This document shows, in pieces, positions 1 through 8,841 of a stretch of 64,000 nt of DNA; within the stretch, counting starts at the first letter, position 1, and the number at the start of each line of letters is the position of its first letter. Source of the stretch: Caulobacter sp. SLTY. Lineage in GTDB: Bacteria; Pseudomonadota; Alphaproteobacteria; Caulobacterales; Caulobacteraceae. The stretch covers positions 186,001-250,000 of the forward strand of contig NZ_JAAALA010000001.1 in assembly GCF_009905535.1 (NCBI RefSeq). The letters are read 5' to 3'. The position numbers and the translations under genes are program-made. The notes under the pieces are model-generated. The model was not told the origin of the DNA. It did no database searches and saw only the letters and a program-made list of their open reading frames with translations.

Positions 1-2
1 GC

Positions 3-536
3 CGAGGCGTGGCCACCCGCGTCAGCATCGACATGGCCGGCGACGCCGCCGTGCTGACCTCCGACGGCGGGGCTCCGGCCCTGCCGATCCTGCCGCAAGC
101 CGAGGCCAGCAATCTGCGCCGCGGCGCCCGCGCCTTCCATCCGGGCTACCCGCAGGGCAAGGCCGGTGAGGTCACCTCCCGCCTGCTGGGCCGCGAGAAC
201 CTGGTGGTGCGCGGCCGCGGCGCCCGCACCGAGCCGGTGCTGGTCTGGGCCGAGGTCGGCCGCACCAATACCCTGAAAGGCACCCTGTCCGGCCTCTCCG
301 GCGCGCCCGCGCTAGACGCGGCCGGCCGGGTGGTCGGCGTCACGGTGGCCGAGGCCCCCCGCCGGGGTCGCATCTACACCACCACGCCCGAGACCCTTCT
401 GGCCGCCATGGAGGCCGCCCGCCAGCCGGCCTCCACCTTCGCGCCGGGCGAAGCGGTGAACACCGAGAACTACGGCCGCGTCGCCGACGCCCTGCGCCGG
501 GACCTGCGGGTGGCTCAGGTGGTCTGCTTGGCCTAG
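3..536 (+). CDS. Trypsin-like serine protease, C-terminal part (5' end outside window)
   Basis: The reading frame is open from the window edge, so this is the 3' part of a longer gene; the GTG at 9 is only the first in-window start codon. The visible segment GLSGAPALDAAGRVVGV looks like the catalytic-serine strand of a chymotrypsin-fold peptidase (GxSG, then a hydrophobic strand ending in VVGV), and is followed by a segment typical of the end of such domains (IYTTTPETLL). The last 40 residues may be a tail. The His and Asp of the triad would lie upstream and cannot be checked. The stop overlaps that of the convergent AmpG-like gene by 3 nt. The substrate is unknown. Confidence 0.6.
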   Translation, partial: RGVATRVSIDMAGDAAVLTSDGGAPALPILPQAEASNLRRGARAFHPGYPQGKAGEVTSRLLGRENLVVRGRGARTEPVLVWAEVGRTNTLKGTLSGLSGAPALDAAGRVVGVTVAEAPRRGRIYTTTPETLLAAMEAARQPASTFAPGEAVNTENYGRVADALRRDLRVAQVVCLA

Positions 537-2635
537 GCTTTGGGGGCCTGATCCTCTCCGGCCCCATCTCCGACCGTTTCGGGCTTGGGCTGCCGCGCGG
601 CCACGTAGAAGACCAGCATCATCCCGATGATGCCGACCACCGTGGTGTAGAGGTAGAAGACGAAGTAGCCGACGCCCAGGGCGGCGGGTGTCACCTGGCT
701 CTTTTCCATGGCCGCCGCATAGCTCTCCGGCGGGACTCCGCTGAGCAGGCCGCGCAGGCCCGCGAGCGGCCCATTTCCCTCCGCCGCCTTTGCCGACTCC
801 TCGACGATCCGGCCCGACTGGCTGGCCAGCAGCTTGCCGATCAGGGCATAGAGGGAACTGAACAGGGCGTACTGGGTGGCGGTGAAGCCCATGCTGGTCA
901 GGCTGGACATGTAGGCGATCAGGGCCGTGCCGGCGTATCCGCCACCGATGTTGTCGGCCGCGATGGCCCCCATCAGGGCGTAGATGTTGTGGCCCTCCAG
1001 GGCCAGCCAGGCGAATGACAGGTTGCTGAGCGAGCCCAGGAAGGCGCCGATGATCAGGGTGCGCATCAAGCCGAGCTTGAGCACCGACCAGCCGCCCAGC
1101 GAGATGCCGACGATCGACATCACCGCCCCGAACACCTTCCGAACCTCGGCGATCTCGGGTTTGGAGAAGCCGGCGTCGAGATAGAAGGCGTTGTTGATAT
1201 TGATGACGAAATCGCTGACCCGGTAGAAACAGATCAGCGCCAGGATGAAGAGGGCCATGCGCTTGTAGCGGTCGACGAAGTCGATCACCGGCTGGAACAG
1301 GGCGGTGAACAGGTAGGTCCCGGGCCGGGTCGGGAAGTTCCGGATCGGCAGGGCCGCCAGACCGATCAGGCCGAACCCGCCGATCACTCCGCCCAATTGC
1401 CACAGCGCCTTCCAGTCACTCTTGAAGGCCTCGACGATCCAGGCGCCGCCCGCCTTCTCACCCCCGAGCAGCCAGGCCGGCAGGCTGGCGTCGCCGGTCA
1501 GGCCGACCCCCAGGAACAACGCCCCCAGCAACAGCAGGGCGAAGCGGACGACGTACTCGGCAACCTCGAAGGCCGGGCGGACGGGCACACCCTCGACGGA
1601 GATCGGCCGGACGCGATGCTCGGCCTCGCGCGGGGCCGCCAGGGTGGCGGCGATGCCGATGCCCATGACGGCGGCCATCACAGCGTACGAGATGCGCCAG
1701 TTGAACACCTCGGCCAGGATCAGCGGCACGACCCCGGCGATGATCATCGCCACCCGATAGCCCCACTGATAGGCGGCGGCCATCGCCCCCTGCTTCTCGC
1801 TGCCGACCACCTCGATCCGCCAGGCGTCAATGACAATGTCCTGGGTGGCCGAGAAGAAGCCGACCATGACGGCCAGGGCGGCCATGGTGACCAGACTGTT
1901 CTTCGGGTCCTGGCCGGCGATGAGCCACAGGGCGACCACGATGATCGACTGGGCGACCAGCATCCAGGAGCGGCGGTGGCCCAGCCATTTGGTCAGCAAC
2001 GGCACACGCGTGCGGTCGATGATCGGGGCCCAGAGGAACTTCAGGGCGGTGAACAGGGTCGCCAGGCTGAAGAAGCCGATCACCGTCAGCTTGATGTCCG
2101 ACTCCCGCAGCCACAAGGACAGGGTGTCGTAGATCAGCAGGGCCGGCAGGCCGGCGGCGAAGCCGAGCACGAACATCGTGGAGACGCTGCGGATGTCGTG
2201 GGTGGCCTCGCCCTCGGCGCGGACCGGCTCGCCGAAACGGTTGGACTCCACGGCGCCGTCGCGCAGGCCGAGCTCCCAGATCAGCCAGGCCCAGCCGACC
2301 ACCGGGACCAGGGCGGCCAGCATCCACCAACCGCTACGGCCTCGGTCGTGCAGCCGCTTCACCCCGATGGCGACCAGCGGCCAGATGAGGCCGATGCCGA
2401 TGATCCAGGGCATGGCCTCGAGCAGCTCGGCGCCCGGCGGGCGCGGCGGCGGCGGGGCGCCCGGCTCCGGCGGCGCCTTCAGGTTCACCAGCGCCCAGAA
2501 CAGGCCGAAGATGAAGCTGGCGCCGAGCATGACCAGCCAGAACTGCAGCCGGGCGGCGCGTCCCTGGAAACCGAACAGCAGTTGGTTGGCGCTGGGGCCC
2601 TTGGGCTTGTCGGTCTCGGCGGCGGCTGCGGCCAT
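533..2635 (-). CDS. DUF805 domain fused to AmpG-type MFS muropeptide permease
   Basis: A 700-residue polytopic inner-membrane protein. Residues about 18-135 look like a DUF805 module: the opening LLFGFQGRAARLQFW and the later signature RLHDRGRSGWW, with several hydrophobic segments. From about residue 150 it reads as an AmpG-family MFS permease (STMFVLGFAAGLPALLIYDTLS start, KFLWAPIIDRTRVP, QDIVIDAWRIE, and later YMSSLTSMGFTATQYALFSS). AmpG imports anhydromuropeptides for cell-wall recycling. The start is supported by GGGAGGGG about 7 nt upstream. It is longer than usual AmpG proteins because of the extra N-terminal module. The substrate assignment is by family; no recycling genes lie next to it. 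Confidence 0.85.
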   Translation of the reverse strand: MAAAAAETDKPKGPSANQLLFGFQGRAARLQFWLVMLGASFIFGLFWALVNLKAPPEPGAPPPPRPPGAELLEAMPWIIGIGLIWPLVAIGVKRLHDRGRSGWWMLAALVPVVGWAWLIWELGLRDGAVESNRFGEPVRAEGEATHDIRSVSTMFVLGFAAGLPALLIYDTLSLWLRESDIKLTVIGFFSLATLFTALKFLWAPIIDRTRVPLLTKWLGHRRSWMLVAQSIIVVALWLIAGQDPKNSLVTMAALAVMVGFFSATQDIVIDAWRIEVVGSEKQGAMAAAYQWGYRVAMIIAGVVPLILAEVFNWRISYAVMAAVMGIGIAATLAAPREAEHRVRPISVEGVPVRPAFEVAEYVVRFALLLLGALFLGVGLTGDASLPAWLLGGEKAGGAWIVEAFKSDWKALWQLGGVIGGFGLIGLAALPIRNFPTRPGTYLFTALFQPVIDFVDRYKRMALFILALICFYRVSDFVININNAFYLDAGFSKPEIAEVRKVFGAVMSIVGISLGGWSVLKLGLMRTLIIGAFLGSLSNLSFAWLALEGHNIYALMGAIAADNIGGGYAGTALIAYMSSLTSMGFTATQYALFSSLYALIGKLLASQSGRIVEESAKAAEGNGPLAGLRGLLSGVPPESYAAAMEKSQVTPAALGVGYFVFYLYTTVVGIIGMMLVFYVAARQPKPETVGDGAGEDQAPKA

Positions 2636-2671
2636 CTACGGTCCCCTCCCGAAGGCGGGACCCGCCCCGCG

Positions 2672-4192
2672 CTAGCCCGCCAACCTGCCTTGCGCCGGGG
2701 TTTCCGTCCAGCGGGCCCAACGAGCCAGGGCGGCGCGCAACGACGCAGGCGTCAGGGGTTTGACGAGAAAGTCGTCCATCCCCGCCGCCAAGCAGGCGCG
2801 GCGGTCGTCCTCGAAGGCGTCAGCGGTCAGGGCGACGATGGGCGTGGAGACACCGCGCGCGCGCAGGGTGCGCGTGGCCTCCAGACCCGACAGGCCGGGC
2901 ATCCGCACATCCATCAGGATCAGGTCATAGGCGCCGGCCCCCATGGCGGCCAAGGTCTCCTCGCCGCTGGCTGCGCGGTCGACGACGCAGCCTTCGCGCT
3001 CCAGCAGGGTGCGGGCCAGGAGGGCGTTGATCGGGTTGTCCTCGGCCAGCAGGATGCGGGCGCCCGGCGCCGCGGCCGGGGCGATCCGTTCGTCGTCGGG
3101 GATCTGGGCCGGCGCCGGCGAGGCGGCGTCACCCCGGCTAGGCTCCGCCGCCGCCAGGACGCGGGCGGCCAGGGAGGCGCGTCGCAGGGGCTTGATCAGG
3201 TAGCCGGCGAACCCGGCGGCCCGCGACGGCTCGATCCGGTCGCGCTCATCGGGGCGCAGCAGGACGATGGCGGTGCGGCCGGAAGGGGCCCGGGCGCCGC
3301 GCCGGCCGGTCATCAGGGCCTGGTCGATCAGCAGCACTGCGTCCTCCGGCGCCTTGGCCAGCAGGCCGGCGACCCCGCCGGCGATCACCGCCGTCCCGCC
3401 GCAGGCCTCGACCTGCCGGGCGGCGGCCATGCGCAGGGCGACGTTGGGGCTGGCGATACCGACCACGCGCCCGGCCAGGCTGGCGTCGACGGCGCTGGGA
3501 CCGGCCGCCGGCAGATCGGCGGTGAACCAGAAGCGGGCGCCGCCGCCGGACGCATCCTCCACCCCGATGTCGGCGCCATGCGCGTCGGCCAGCCGCCGCA
3601 CGATGGCCAGGCCCAGGCCGGCGCCACCGAGGGCCGAGCCGCCATGGCTGGGGTCGGCATGGGTAAAGGGCTCGAAGATCCGCTGCTTGGCTTCGTCGGG
3701 CACGCCGGGACCGCTGTCGGTGACGGTGAACCGCACGCGGTCGCCATCAGCCTCGGCGGCGATGACCACCCCACCCTTGTCGGTGAACTTGACCGCGTTG
3801 CCGGCGAAATTGAGCAGCACCTGGCGCAGCCGGCCTTCGTCGGCCATCACCGCGCCCAGGCCCGGACTGGCCGCCCAGGCCACCTCCACCCCCTTCTCAT
3901 GGGCCTTGGGGCTCATCAGCTCGGCCACCTGCCGCAGCAGGTTCTCGATCTCCATCGGCCCCGGATGCAGCTCGACCTTGTCGGCGCCCAGGCGCGCCAG
4001 ATCCAGCACATCGTTGATCAGCCCCAGCAGGTGATCGCCGCTCTCCTTCAGCGCCGCCACGTAGGACCGCTGCTCGGGGCTCAGGTCCGTGCCGTCCAGC
4101 AACCGGGTCATGCCCAGAACCCCGTTCAACGGCGTGCGGAACTCATGGCTCAGGGTGGCCAGCTGCTCGGGGGTGATGGCGCGATCAGGCAT
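2672..4192 (-). CDS. shkA: Hybrid histidine kinase with pseudo-receiver and receiver, ShkA-like
   Basis: Soluble hybrid kinase of 506 residues from the ATG at 4192 (a TTG two codons upstream is possible). It begins almost directly with the DHp helix (SHEFRTPLNG, His16), then the ATPase domain (N box around NFAGNAVKFTD, DSGPGVP, GGAGLGLAIV), a degenerate receiver at about 240-350 and a full receiver at about 378-495 with phospho-acceptor Asp428 in LILMDVRMPG and Lys in FLVKPL. The degenerate receiver carries Arg317, Tyr331, Pro335 and Arg337 (GYLIKPLRR), followed by a linker DDER at 366-369. In Caulobacter ShkA, as I remember it, equivalent residues bind cyclic-di-GMP and a DDR linker locks the kinase; ShkA feeds TacA and stalk genes. 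Orthology is inferred. Confidence 0.7.
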   Translation of the reverse strand: MPDRAITPEQLATLSHEFRTPLNGVLGMTRLLDGTDLSPEQRSYVAALKESGDHLLGLINDVLDLARLGADKVELHPGPMEIENLLRQVAELMSPKAHEKGVEVAWAASPGLGAVMADEGRLRQVLLNFAGNAVKFTDKGGVVIAAEADGDRVRFTVTDSGPGVPDEAKQRIFEPFTHADPSHGGSALGGAGLGLAIVRRLADAHGADIGVEDASGGGARFWFTADLPAAGPSAVDASLAGRVVGIASPNVALRMAAARQVEACGGTAVIAGGVAGLLAKAPEDAVLLIDQALMTGRRGARAPSGRTAIVLLRPDERDRIEPSRAAGFAGYLIKPLRRASLAARVLAAAEPSRGDAASPAPAQIPDDERIAPAAAPGARILLAEDNPINALLARTLLEREGCVVDRAASGEETLAAMGAGAYDLILMDVRMPGLSGLEATRTLRARGVSTPIVALTADAFEDDRRACLAAGMDDFLVKPLTPASLRAALARWARWTETPAQGRLAG

Positions 4193-4310
4193 GGGCAAAC
4201 GCTATCCCGCCGGGAGTTAAAGCCGAGTATGGCCCCGGGTTGACAGGCCCTGCCCACGCCGGGACAAACCGGCCGGGCGCCCGGCAGAGGCGCGAGGGGA
4301 CTTGAGGATC

Positions 4311-5843
4311 ATGGCGCCGCGGCAGGCCGTATTGGGGATGGAGGGCGCCAGCTTCTTCCACGGCGCCGCCAGGGTGTTCGAGGACGTGTCCTTCCTGCTC
4401 GACGACGCCCGCACCGCCCTGGTCGGCGAGAACGGGGCCGGCAAGACCACCCTGCTCAAATGCCTGACCGGCGAGCTGGAGCTCGACAAGGGCCAGGTCC
4501 TGCGATCGCGCTCGCTGCGGGTCGGGACCCTGCCGCAGGACACACCGCAGGGGCTTAGCGACCTCACCGTTCGCGAGGTGCTGCGCCGGTCGCTGGAAAA
4601 GATCGGGGCGGGGGAGGACGACTGGCGAATCGATGTGTTGCTGGATGAGATCGGCGTCGATCCGGCCATGGGGGAGCAGCGGTTCGGGGCGCTGTCGGGC
4701 GGCTGGCAGAGGTTGATGCTGATCGCCGGGGCGGCGCGGCTGGAGGAGCCGGACATCCTGATCCTGGATGAGCCGACCAACCACCTGGATCTGGGCAACA
4801 TCGGGGTGCTGGAGGACTGGCTGAGCGGGGCCTTCGACATCCCCATGCTGATCGTCAGCCACGACCGCGAGTTCCTCAACCGGGTGACCGACCGCACCCT
4901 GTTCCTGCGCGCCGACGGGGTGCATGCCTTCAAAAGCCGGTTTGATATCGCCCGCGAGGAACTGCTGCGCCGCGACGCGGCCGCCGCCGCCCAGCGCCGG
5001 CTGGAGGAGAAGGAGGTGCGCCGCCTGGAGGCCGCCGCCGCCCGCTATAAGGTCTGGGCGGTGAAGAACCCCGAGCTGAACAAGCGCAAGAAAGCCATCG
5101 AGAGCCGCATCGCCCGGATCGAGGAGGACCGCACCGAGACCTACAGCGGCCGGGAGCGGCGGCTGGAGCTGGCCGAGGGGGAGATCGACGCCAAGGTCGC
5201 GCTGCGGCTGGCGGGACTGACGGTATCCACGCCGGACGGCCGAAAGCTGATCGAGATCGACCGGTTGACCATCGCCGCCGGCGACCGGGTTGCGATTTTG
5301 GGCGCGAATGGCGCGGGCAAGTCGACCCTGCTGACCGCCTTGGCCAAGGCGTTTGACCCGGCGCTGGAGCACTACGACGGCCAGGCGGCGGTGCGGTTCA
5401 ACCCGGCGACGCGCCTGGCCTATTTCGACCAGTCGATGCGCGAGCTGCCGCTGAAATCCAGCCTGCTGGCCTATATCGCCGCCGCGCCGGAGGCCACCGA
5501 GAAGGACGCCATCCGCCTGCTGGCCCAGGCCGGATTCGCCTATGTGCGGATCGGCGAACCGATCTCGCGGCTCAGCTATGGAGAACGGTCGCGGCTGATG
5601 TTCCTGCGGCTGAAGCTGGAGCGGCCCAACCTCTACCTCCTCGACGAGCCCACGAACCACCTGGATATCGAGGGCCAGGAAGCGCTGGAGGCCGAGCTGG
5701 AAGGCGGCGAGGTGTCCTGCCTGTTCGTCTCCCACGACAGGTACTTCACCCGCACGGCGGCGACGCGGTTCCTGGAGATCCGTCGCGGGCGGCTGGTCGA
5801 GGTGGACAGCCCCGACGCCTTTTTCGCGGCCCAGCATTCCTGA
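4311..5843 (+). CDS. ABC-F family ATPase (two ABC domains, no membrane part)
   Basis: Soluble protein of 510 residues with two nucleotide-binding domains: Walker A GENGAGKTT and GANGAGKST, signature segments LSGGW and LSYGE, and Walker B LILDEPTNHLDL and LLDEPTNHLDIEG. A charged linker lies between them (about residues 215-290). This arrangement without membrane segments is the ABC-F family, which acts on ribosomes as translation factors or antibiotic-resistance proteins; I cannot say which subfamily. The ATG at 4311 is preceded by GAGGA; a TTG at 4302 in frame is the alternative. It is divergent from the ShkA-like kinase and ends just before strong hairpins. Confidence 0.85.
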   Translation: MAPRQAVLGMEGASFFHGAARVFEDVSFLLDDARTALVGENGAGKTTLLKCLTGELELDKGQVLRSRSLRVGTLPQDTPQGLSDLTVREVLRRSLEKIGAGEDDWRIDVLLDEIGVDPAMGEQRFGALSGGWQRLMLIAGAARLEEPDILILDEPTNHLDLGNIGVLEDWLSGAFDIPMLIVSHDREFLNRVTDRTLFLRADGVHAFKSRFDIAREELLRRDAAAAAQRRLEEKEVRRLEAAAARYKVWAVKNPELNKRKKAIESRIARIEEDRTETYSGRERRLELAEGEIDAKVALRLAGLTVSTPDGRKLIEIDRLTIAAGDRVAILGANGAGKSTLLTALAKAFDPALEHYDGQAAVRFNPATRLAYFDQSMRELPLKSSLLAYIAAAPEATEKDAIRLLAQAGFAYVRIGEPISRLSYGERSRLMFLRLKLERPNLYLLDEPTNHLDIEGQEALEAELEGGEVSCLFVSHDRYFTRTAATRFLEIRRGRLVEVDSPDAFFAAQHS

Positions 5844-5851
5844 AAAAGAAA

Positions 5852-5880
5852 GCGCCGCCGGAGGGGGGATCCGGCGGCGC
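5852..5880 (-). terminator. Hairpin terminator, best oriented for the minus strand
   Basis: A perfect 10-bp stem (GCGCCGCCGG against CCGGCGGCGC) encloses a 9-nt loop. Read on the minus strand it is followed by TTTCTTTTTC, a T-rich tail, so it fits intrinsic termination of the leftward AI-2E gene. It begins 9 nt after the stop codon of the ABC-F gene. Confidence 0.7.
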
Positions 5881-5882
5881 GG

Positions 5883-5905
5883 GTCCCGCGAACGGGACTT
5901 CTTTT
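5883..5905 (+). terminator. Tetraloop hairpin terminator after the ABC-F gene
   Basis: A 6-bp GC-rich stem (GTCCCG against CGGGAC) closes a CGAA tetraloop of the stable GNRA/CNNA-like size and is followed by TTCTTTT. Position and orientation fit termination of the rightward ABC-F transcript, in tandem with the hairpin just before it. Confidence 0.65.
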
Positions 5906-5988
5906 GAGGGTCGTCTTCGGGGGGAGAAGAACGCCTCTTTGTCCGGGGAACAGGGGGGGAGGGGGCCCCGGACAGGACTACAGATAGT

Positions 5989-6020
5989 AACCGGCCTCCG
6001 GCGTTCAAGAGGCCGGTTTT
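5989..6020 (+). terminator. Third hairpin overlapping the end of the AI-2E gene
   Basis: A perfect 10-bp stem (AACCGGCCTC against GAGGCCGGTT) has a 10-nt loop that contains the AI-2E stop codon, and continues as TTTT on the plus strand. It could back up termination of the ABC-F transcript. On the minus strand the tail is poor in T, so it is a weaker terminator for the AI-2E gene. Confidence 0.45.
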
Positions 6021-7165
6021 CGGGGCTCGGGTGAATCTTTCTTAATGGTTTTCGATGCCGCCCGGGCGCGAGCATTGGGCCGGGACCTCTCCTCGTCCGC
6101 CAGGGCGCCGCGCCCGTGTGGTCCGGCCGGGTTGCCGTTGGAGGACAGCAGCACGGCGATCCAGTGGCTGCCCTTGAACTGGGCCAGGATGATCATCGCC
6201 ATGACGGTCAGCGGGGTCGACAGGAACATCCCCGGCATCCCCCAGACCAGGCCCCAGAAGGCCAGGGATAGCAGCACCACCACCGGGTCGATGTTCAGGC
6301 TGTCGCCCTGCATCTTCGGCTGGATGACGTTGCCGACCACGAACTGCACCGACTGCAGCACCGCGAAGATGATGATCGCCGGGATGATGGTCGGGAACTG
6401 GACCAGGGCGAACAGCGGCGGCAGCGCCACCCCGATCACTCCGCCGATGATCGGGATGTAGGAGGCCAGGAAGATCAGGAAGGCCCAGAACAGGGCGTTG
6501 TCCAGGCCGACCACGGCCATGCAGATGTAGGAGCCGACAGCGATCATCAGCCCGGTCACCGTCTGGACCCAGAGGTACTGCTCCACCCCGTTGCGGATGC
6601 GCTGGAAGATGACGATGGCCTCGTCCCGCTCGGCATTGTGGGGGAACATGGCGACGATCTTGCGCCGGAAGCCCCGCCGGGCAGCGATGATGAAGGCCAG
6701 GTAGATCAGCACGAAGAAGGTGTCTGACAGGATCGACTGGGTCTGTTTGGCGATGTCCTGGGCGTACTGGCTGGGATTGGCCCGGCGGATCAGCTCGCTG
6801 AGGCTGGGCACGTTCTCGATCCCGACCGAATGGGCGGTGCTGGCCACCAGGCCTTCCAGGCGCGGGGCGTAGCCGGTCACCTGATTGGCGAAGCCGGCCC
6901 CCTGCAGGGCGATCAGCCACACCACCCCGATCAGCACCAGGATGGTCAGCACGATGGCGGTCGGCAGGGCGGCGGCCTTGGGGAATTTCGGGATGCGATG
7001 TTCCAGCACCCGGGAGAAACCGTCGATGGTCACGGCCAGGAATACGGCCAGCGCCAGCTGGGTGAGGATGCCGCGCAGCAGCCACAGCGCGCCGCCGACC
7101 GCGATCACCGCAATGATCACGACGGCGTTGCGGGCGACGCCGTCGGAAGTCGGCTGTGCGGGCAT
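6005..7165 (-). CDS. AI-2E family transporter
   Basis: Polytopic membrane protein of about 386 residues. Two N-terminal membrane segments ([19 protein letters not shown], then [14 protein letters not shown]) are followed by an amphipathic region and a C-terminal half with the family-typical stretches [19 protein letters not shown] and [15 protein letters not shown]. The family includes AI-2 exporters and Na+/H+ antiporters, so the substrate is open. The last 45 residues form a basic, low-complexity tail. The ATG at 7165 was chosen because AAGGAG lies 6 nt upstream; an in-frame TTG six codons earlier overlaps that site. Confidence 0.8.
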   Translation of the reverse strand: MPAQPTSDGVARNAVVIIAVIAVGGALWLLRGILTQLALAVFLAVTIDGFSRVLEHRIPKFPKAAALPTAIVLTILVLIGVVWLIALQGAGFANQVTGYAPRLEGLVASTAHSVGIENVPSLSELIRRANPSQYAQDIAKQTQSILSDTFFVLIYLAFIIAARRGFRRKIVAMFPHNAERDEAIVIFQRIRNGVEQYLWVQTVTGLMIAVGSYICMAVVGLDNALFWAFLIFLASYIPIIGGVIGVALPPLFALVQFPTIIPAIIIFAVLQSVQFVVGNVIQPKMQGDSLNIDPVVVLLSLAFWGLVWGMPGMFLSTPLTVMAMIILAQFKGSHWIAVLLSSNGNPAGPHGRGALADEERSRPNARARAASKTIKKDSPEPRKPAS

Positions 7166-7284
7166 GGAGGCTCCTTGTTGCAATGCGGGAATGTCTGGCT
7201 GCGAAAAGGGTTCGTCAATGCCGCGCCGACTGGTCCGTTTGCGACGCCCGCGCTAAGCCTTGGCCGAAGCACAAGGAGCGCCCC

Positions 7285-8835
7285 ATGGTCCAGGTCCCGG
7301 ACGGAACCCTCTTCGTCGGTGCGGCGCCGCAGGGCGAGGGCGGACCTCAGCTGCTGCGGCTGGACCGGGCCAACCGGCACGGGCTGGTGGCCGGCGCCAC
7401 CGGCACCGGCAAGACGGTCACCTTGCAGATCCTGGCCCAGGCGTTTTCCGACAACGGCGTCCCGGTGTTCGCCGCCGACGTGAAGGGCGACCTGTCCGGC
7501 GTCTGCATGCCCGGCGCCCCGAATGAGAAAATGCTGGCCCGCGCCGCCGGCATGGACCTGGAGCTGCGCCCTGACGCCCCGCCGACCGTGTTCTGGGACC
7601 TCTATGGCGACAAGGGCCACCCGGTCCGCACCACCATCTCGGAGATGGGGCCGGTGCTGCTGTCGCGGCTGCTGGAGCTCAACGAGGTCCAGGAGGGGGT
7701 GCTGAACATCGTCTTCAAGATGGCCGACGACGAGGGCCTGCTGCTGCTCGACCTCAAGGACCTGCAAGCGGCCCTGAAGTATGTGGCGGACAACGAGAAG
7801 GAGATCGACGTCAAGTACGGCAACGTCTCCGCGGCCACCATCGGCACCATCCAGCGTGGCCTGCTGCAGCTGGAAACCGCCGGGGCCGAGAACCTGTTCG
7901 GCGAGCCGGCGCTGAGCCTGAACGACCTGATGCGGGTGGATGGCTCGGGCCGCGGGATCGTCTCCATCCTGGCCGCCGACAAGCTGATCCAGAGCCCCCG
8001 GCTCTATGCCACCTTCCTGCTGTGGCTGCTGTCGGAGCTGTTCGAGGAACTGCCGGAGGTGGGCGATCCGGAGAAGCCGCGCCTGGTGTTCTTCTTCGAC
8101 GAGGCCCACCTGCTGTTCCGCGACGCGCCCAAGGCCTTGCTGGAAAAGGTCGAACAGGTGGTGCGGCTGATCCGCTCCAAGGGCGTCGGCATCTATTTCG
8201 TCACCCAGAACCCCGCCGACATTCCCGAGACCGTGCTGGCGCAGCTGGGCAACCGGCTGCAGCACGCCCTGCGCGCCTATACGCCAGCCGAGCAGAAGGG
8301 GCTGCGGGCCGCGGCGGCCAGCTTCCGGCCCAATCCCGCCTTCGACACCGCCGAGGCCATCCAGGGCCTGGGGGTCGGCGAGGCCCTGGTCAGCGTGCTC
8401 GATGAGAAAGGCGCGCCGACGGTGACCGCCCGCACCCTGATCCGCCCGCCGGCCTCGCGACTTGGCCCGGCCACGCCGGAGGAGCGGGCGGCGGTGCAGT
8501 CACGCAGCCCGGTCAAGGGCCTCTACGACACCGCCCAGGACCGCGAGTCGGCCTTCGAACGGCTGAACCAGCGCACCGTCGAGAATGCCCGCAAGGCCGA
8601 GCTCGACGCGGCCGAGGCCGATATCGCCAAGCGTCGGGAGGCGCAGGAAAAGGAATGGGCCAAGGAGGAAGCCCGCCGCGACCGCGAGGCCAGCCGCCCT
8701 GCCCCGCGCGCCCGCACCTCCAACCGCCAGGGCATGGGCGAGGCCTTCATCAAGTCGATGCTGCGCACGGCAGGCAGCCAGATCGGGCGCGAACTGCTGC
8801 GCGGGGTTCTCGGCGGGCTGAAACGGCGGCGCTAA
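7285..8835 (+). CDS. HerA-type ATPase of the DUF853/YjgR family
   Basis: Soluble P-loop ATPase of 516 residues. Walker A is GATGTGKTVT at about residue 38, an FAADVKGDLSGV segment follows, and Walker B is LVFFFDEAHLLF at about residue 265. The region YFVTQNPADIPETVLAQLGNR matches the sensor/arginine-finger part of HerA/FtsK-like motors. Alanine- and charge-rich residues 420-490 look like a coiled coil. Escherichia coli YjgR is the best-known member; its role is unclear. The ATG follows AAGGAG. It is divergent from the AI-2E gene, with about 120 nt between the two start codons. Confidence 0.85.
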   Translation: MVQVPDGTLFVGAAPQGEGGPQLLRLDRANRHGLVAGATGTGKTVTLQILAQAFSDNGVPVFAADVKGDLSGVCMPGAPNEKMLARAAGMDLELRPDAPPTVFWDLYGDKGHPVRTTISEMGPVLLSRLLELNEVQEGVLNIVFKMADDEGLLLLDLKDLQAALKYVADNEKEIDVKYGNVSAATIGTIQRGLLQLETAGAENLFGEPALSLNDLMRVDGSGRGIVSILAADKLIQSPRLYATFLLWLLSELFEELPEVGDPEKPRLVFFFDEAHLLFRDAPKALLEKVEQVVRLIRSKGVGIYFVTQNPADIPETVLAQLGNRLQHALRAYTPAEQKGLRAAAASFRPNPAFDTAEAIQGLGVGEALVSVLDEKGAPTVTARTLIRPPASRLGPATPEERAAVQSRSPVKGLYDTAQDRESAFERLNQRTVENARKAELDAAEADIAKRREAQEKEWAKEEARRDREASRPAPRARTSNRQGMGEAFIKSMLRTAGSQIGRELLRGVLGGLKRRR

Positions 8836-8841
8836 CCCTGG

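Noticed and set aside
1397..4243. A 948-codon open frame on the plus strand
   Set aside because: It lies opposite the AmpG-like and ShkA-like genes, has no domain, is rich in Gly/Arg/Gln/Pro as GC-rich antisense frames are, and has no ribosome site.
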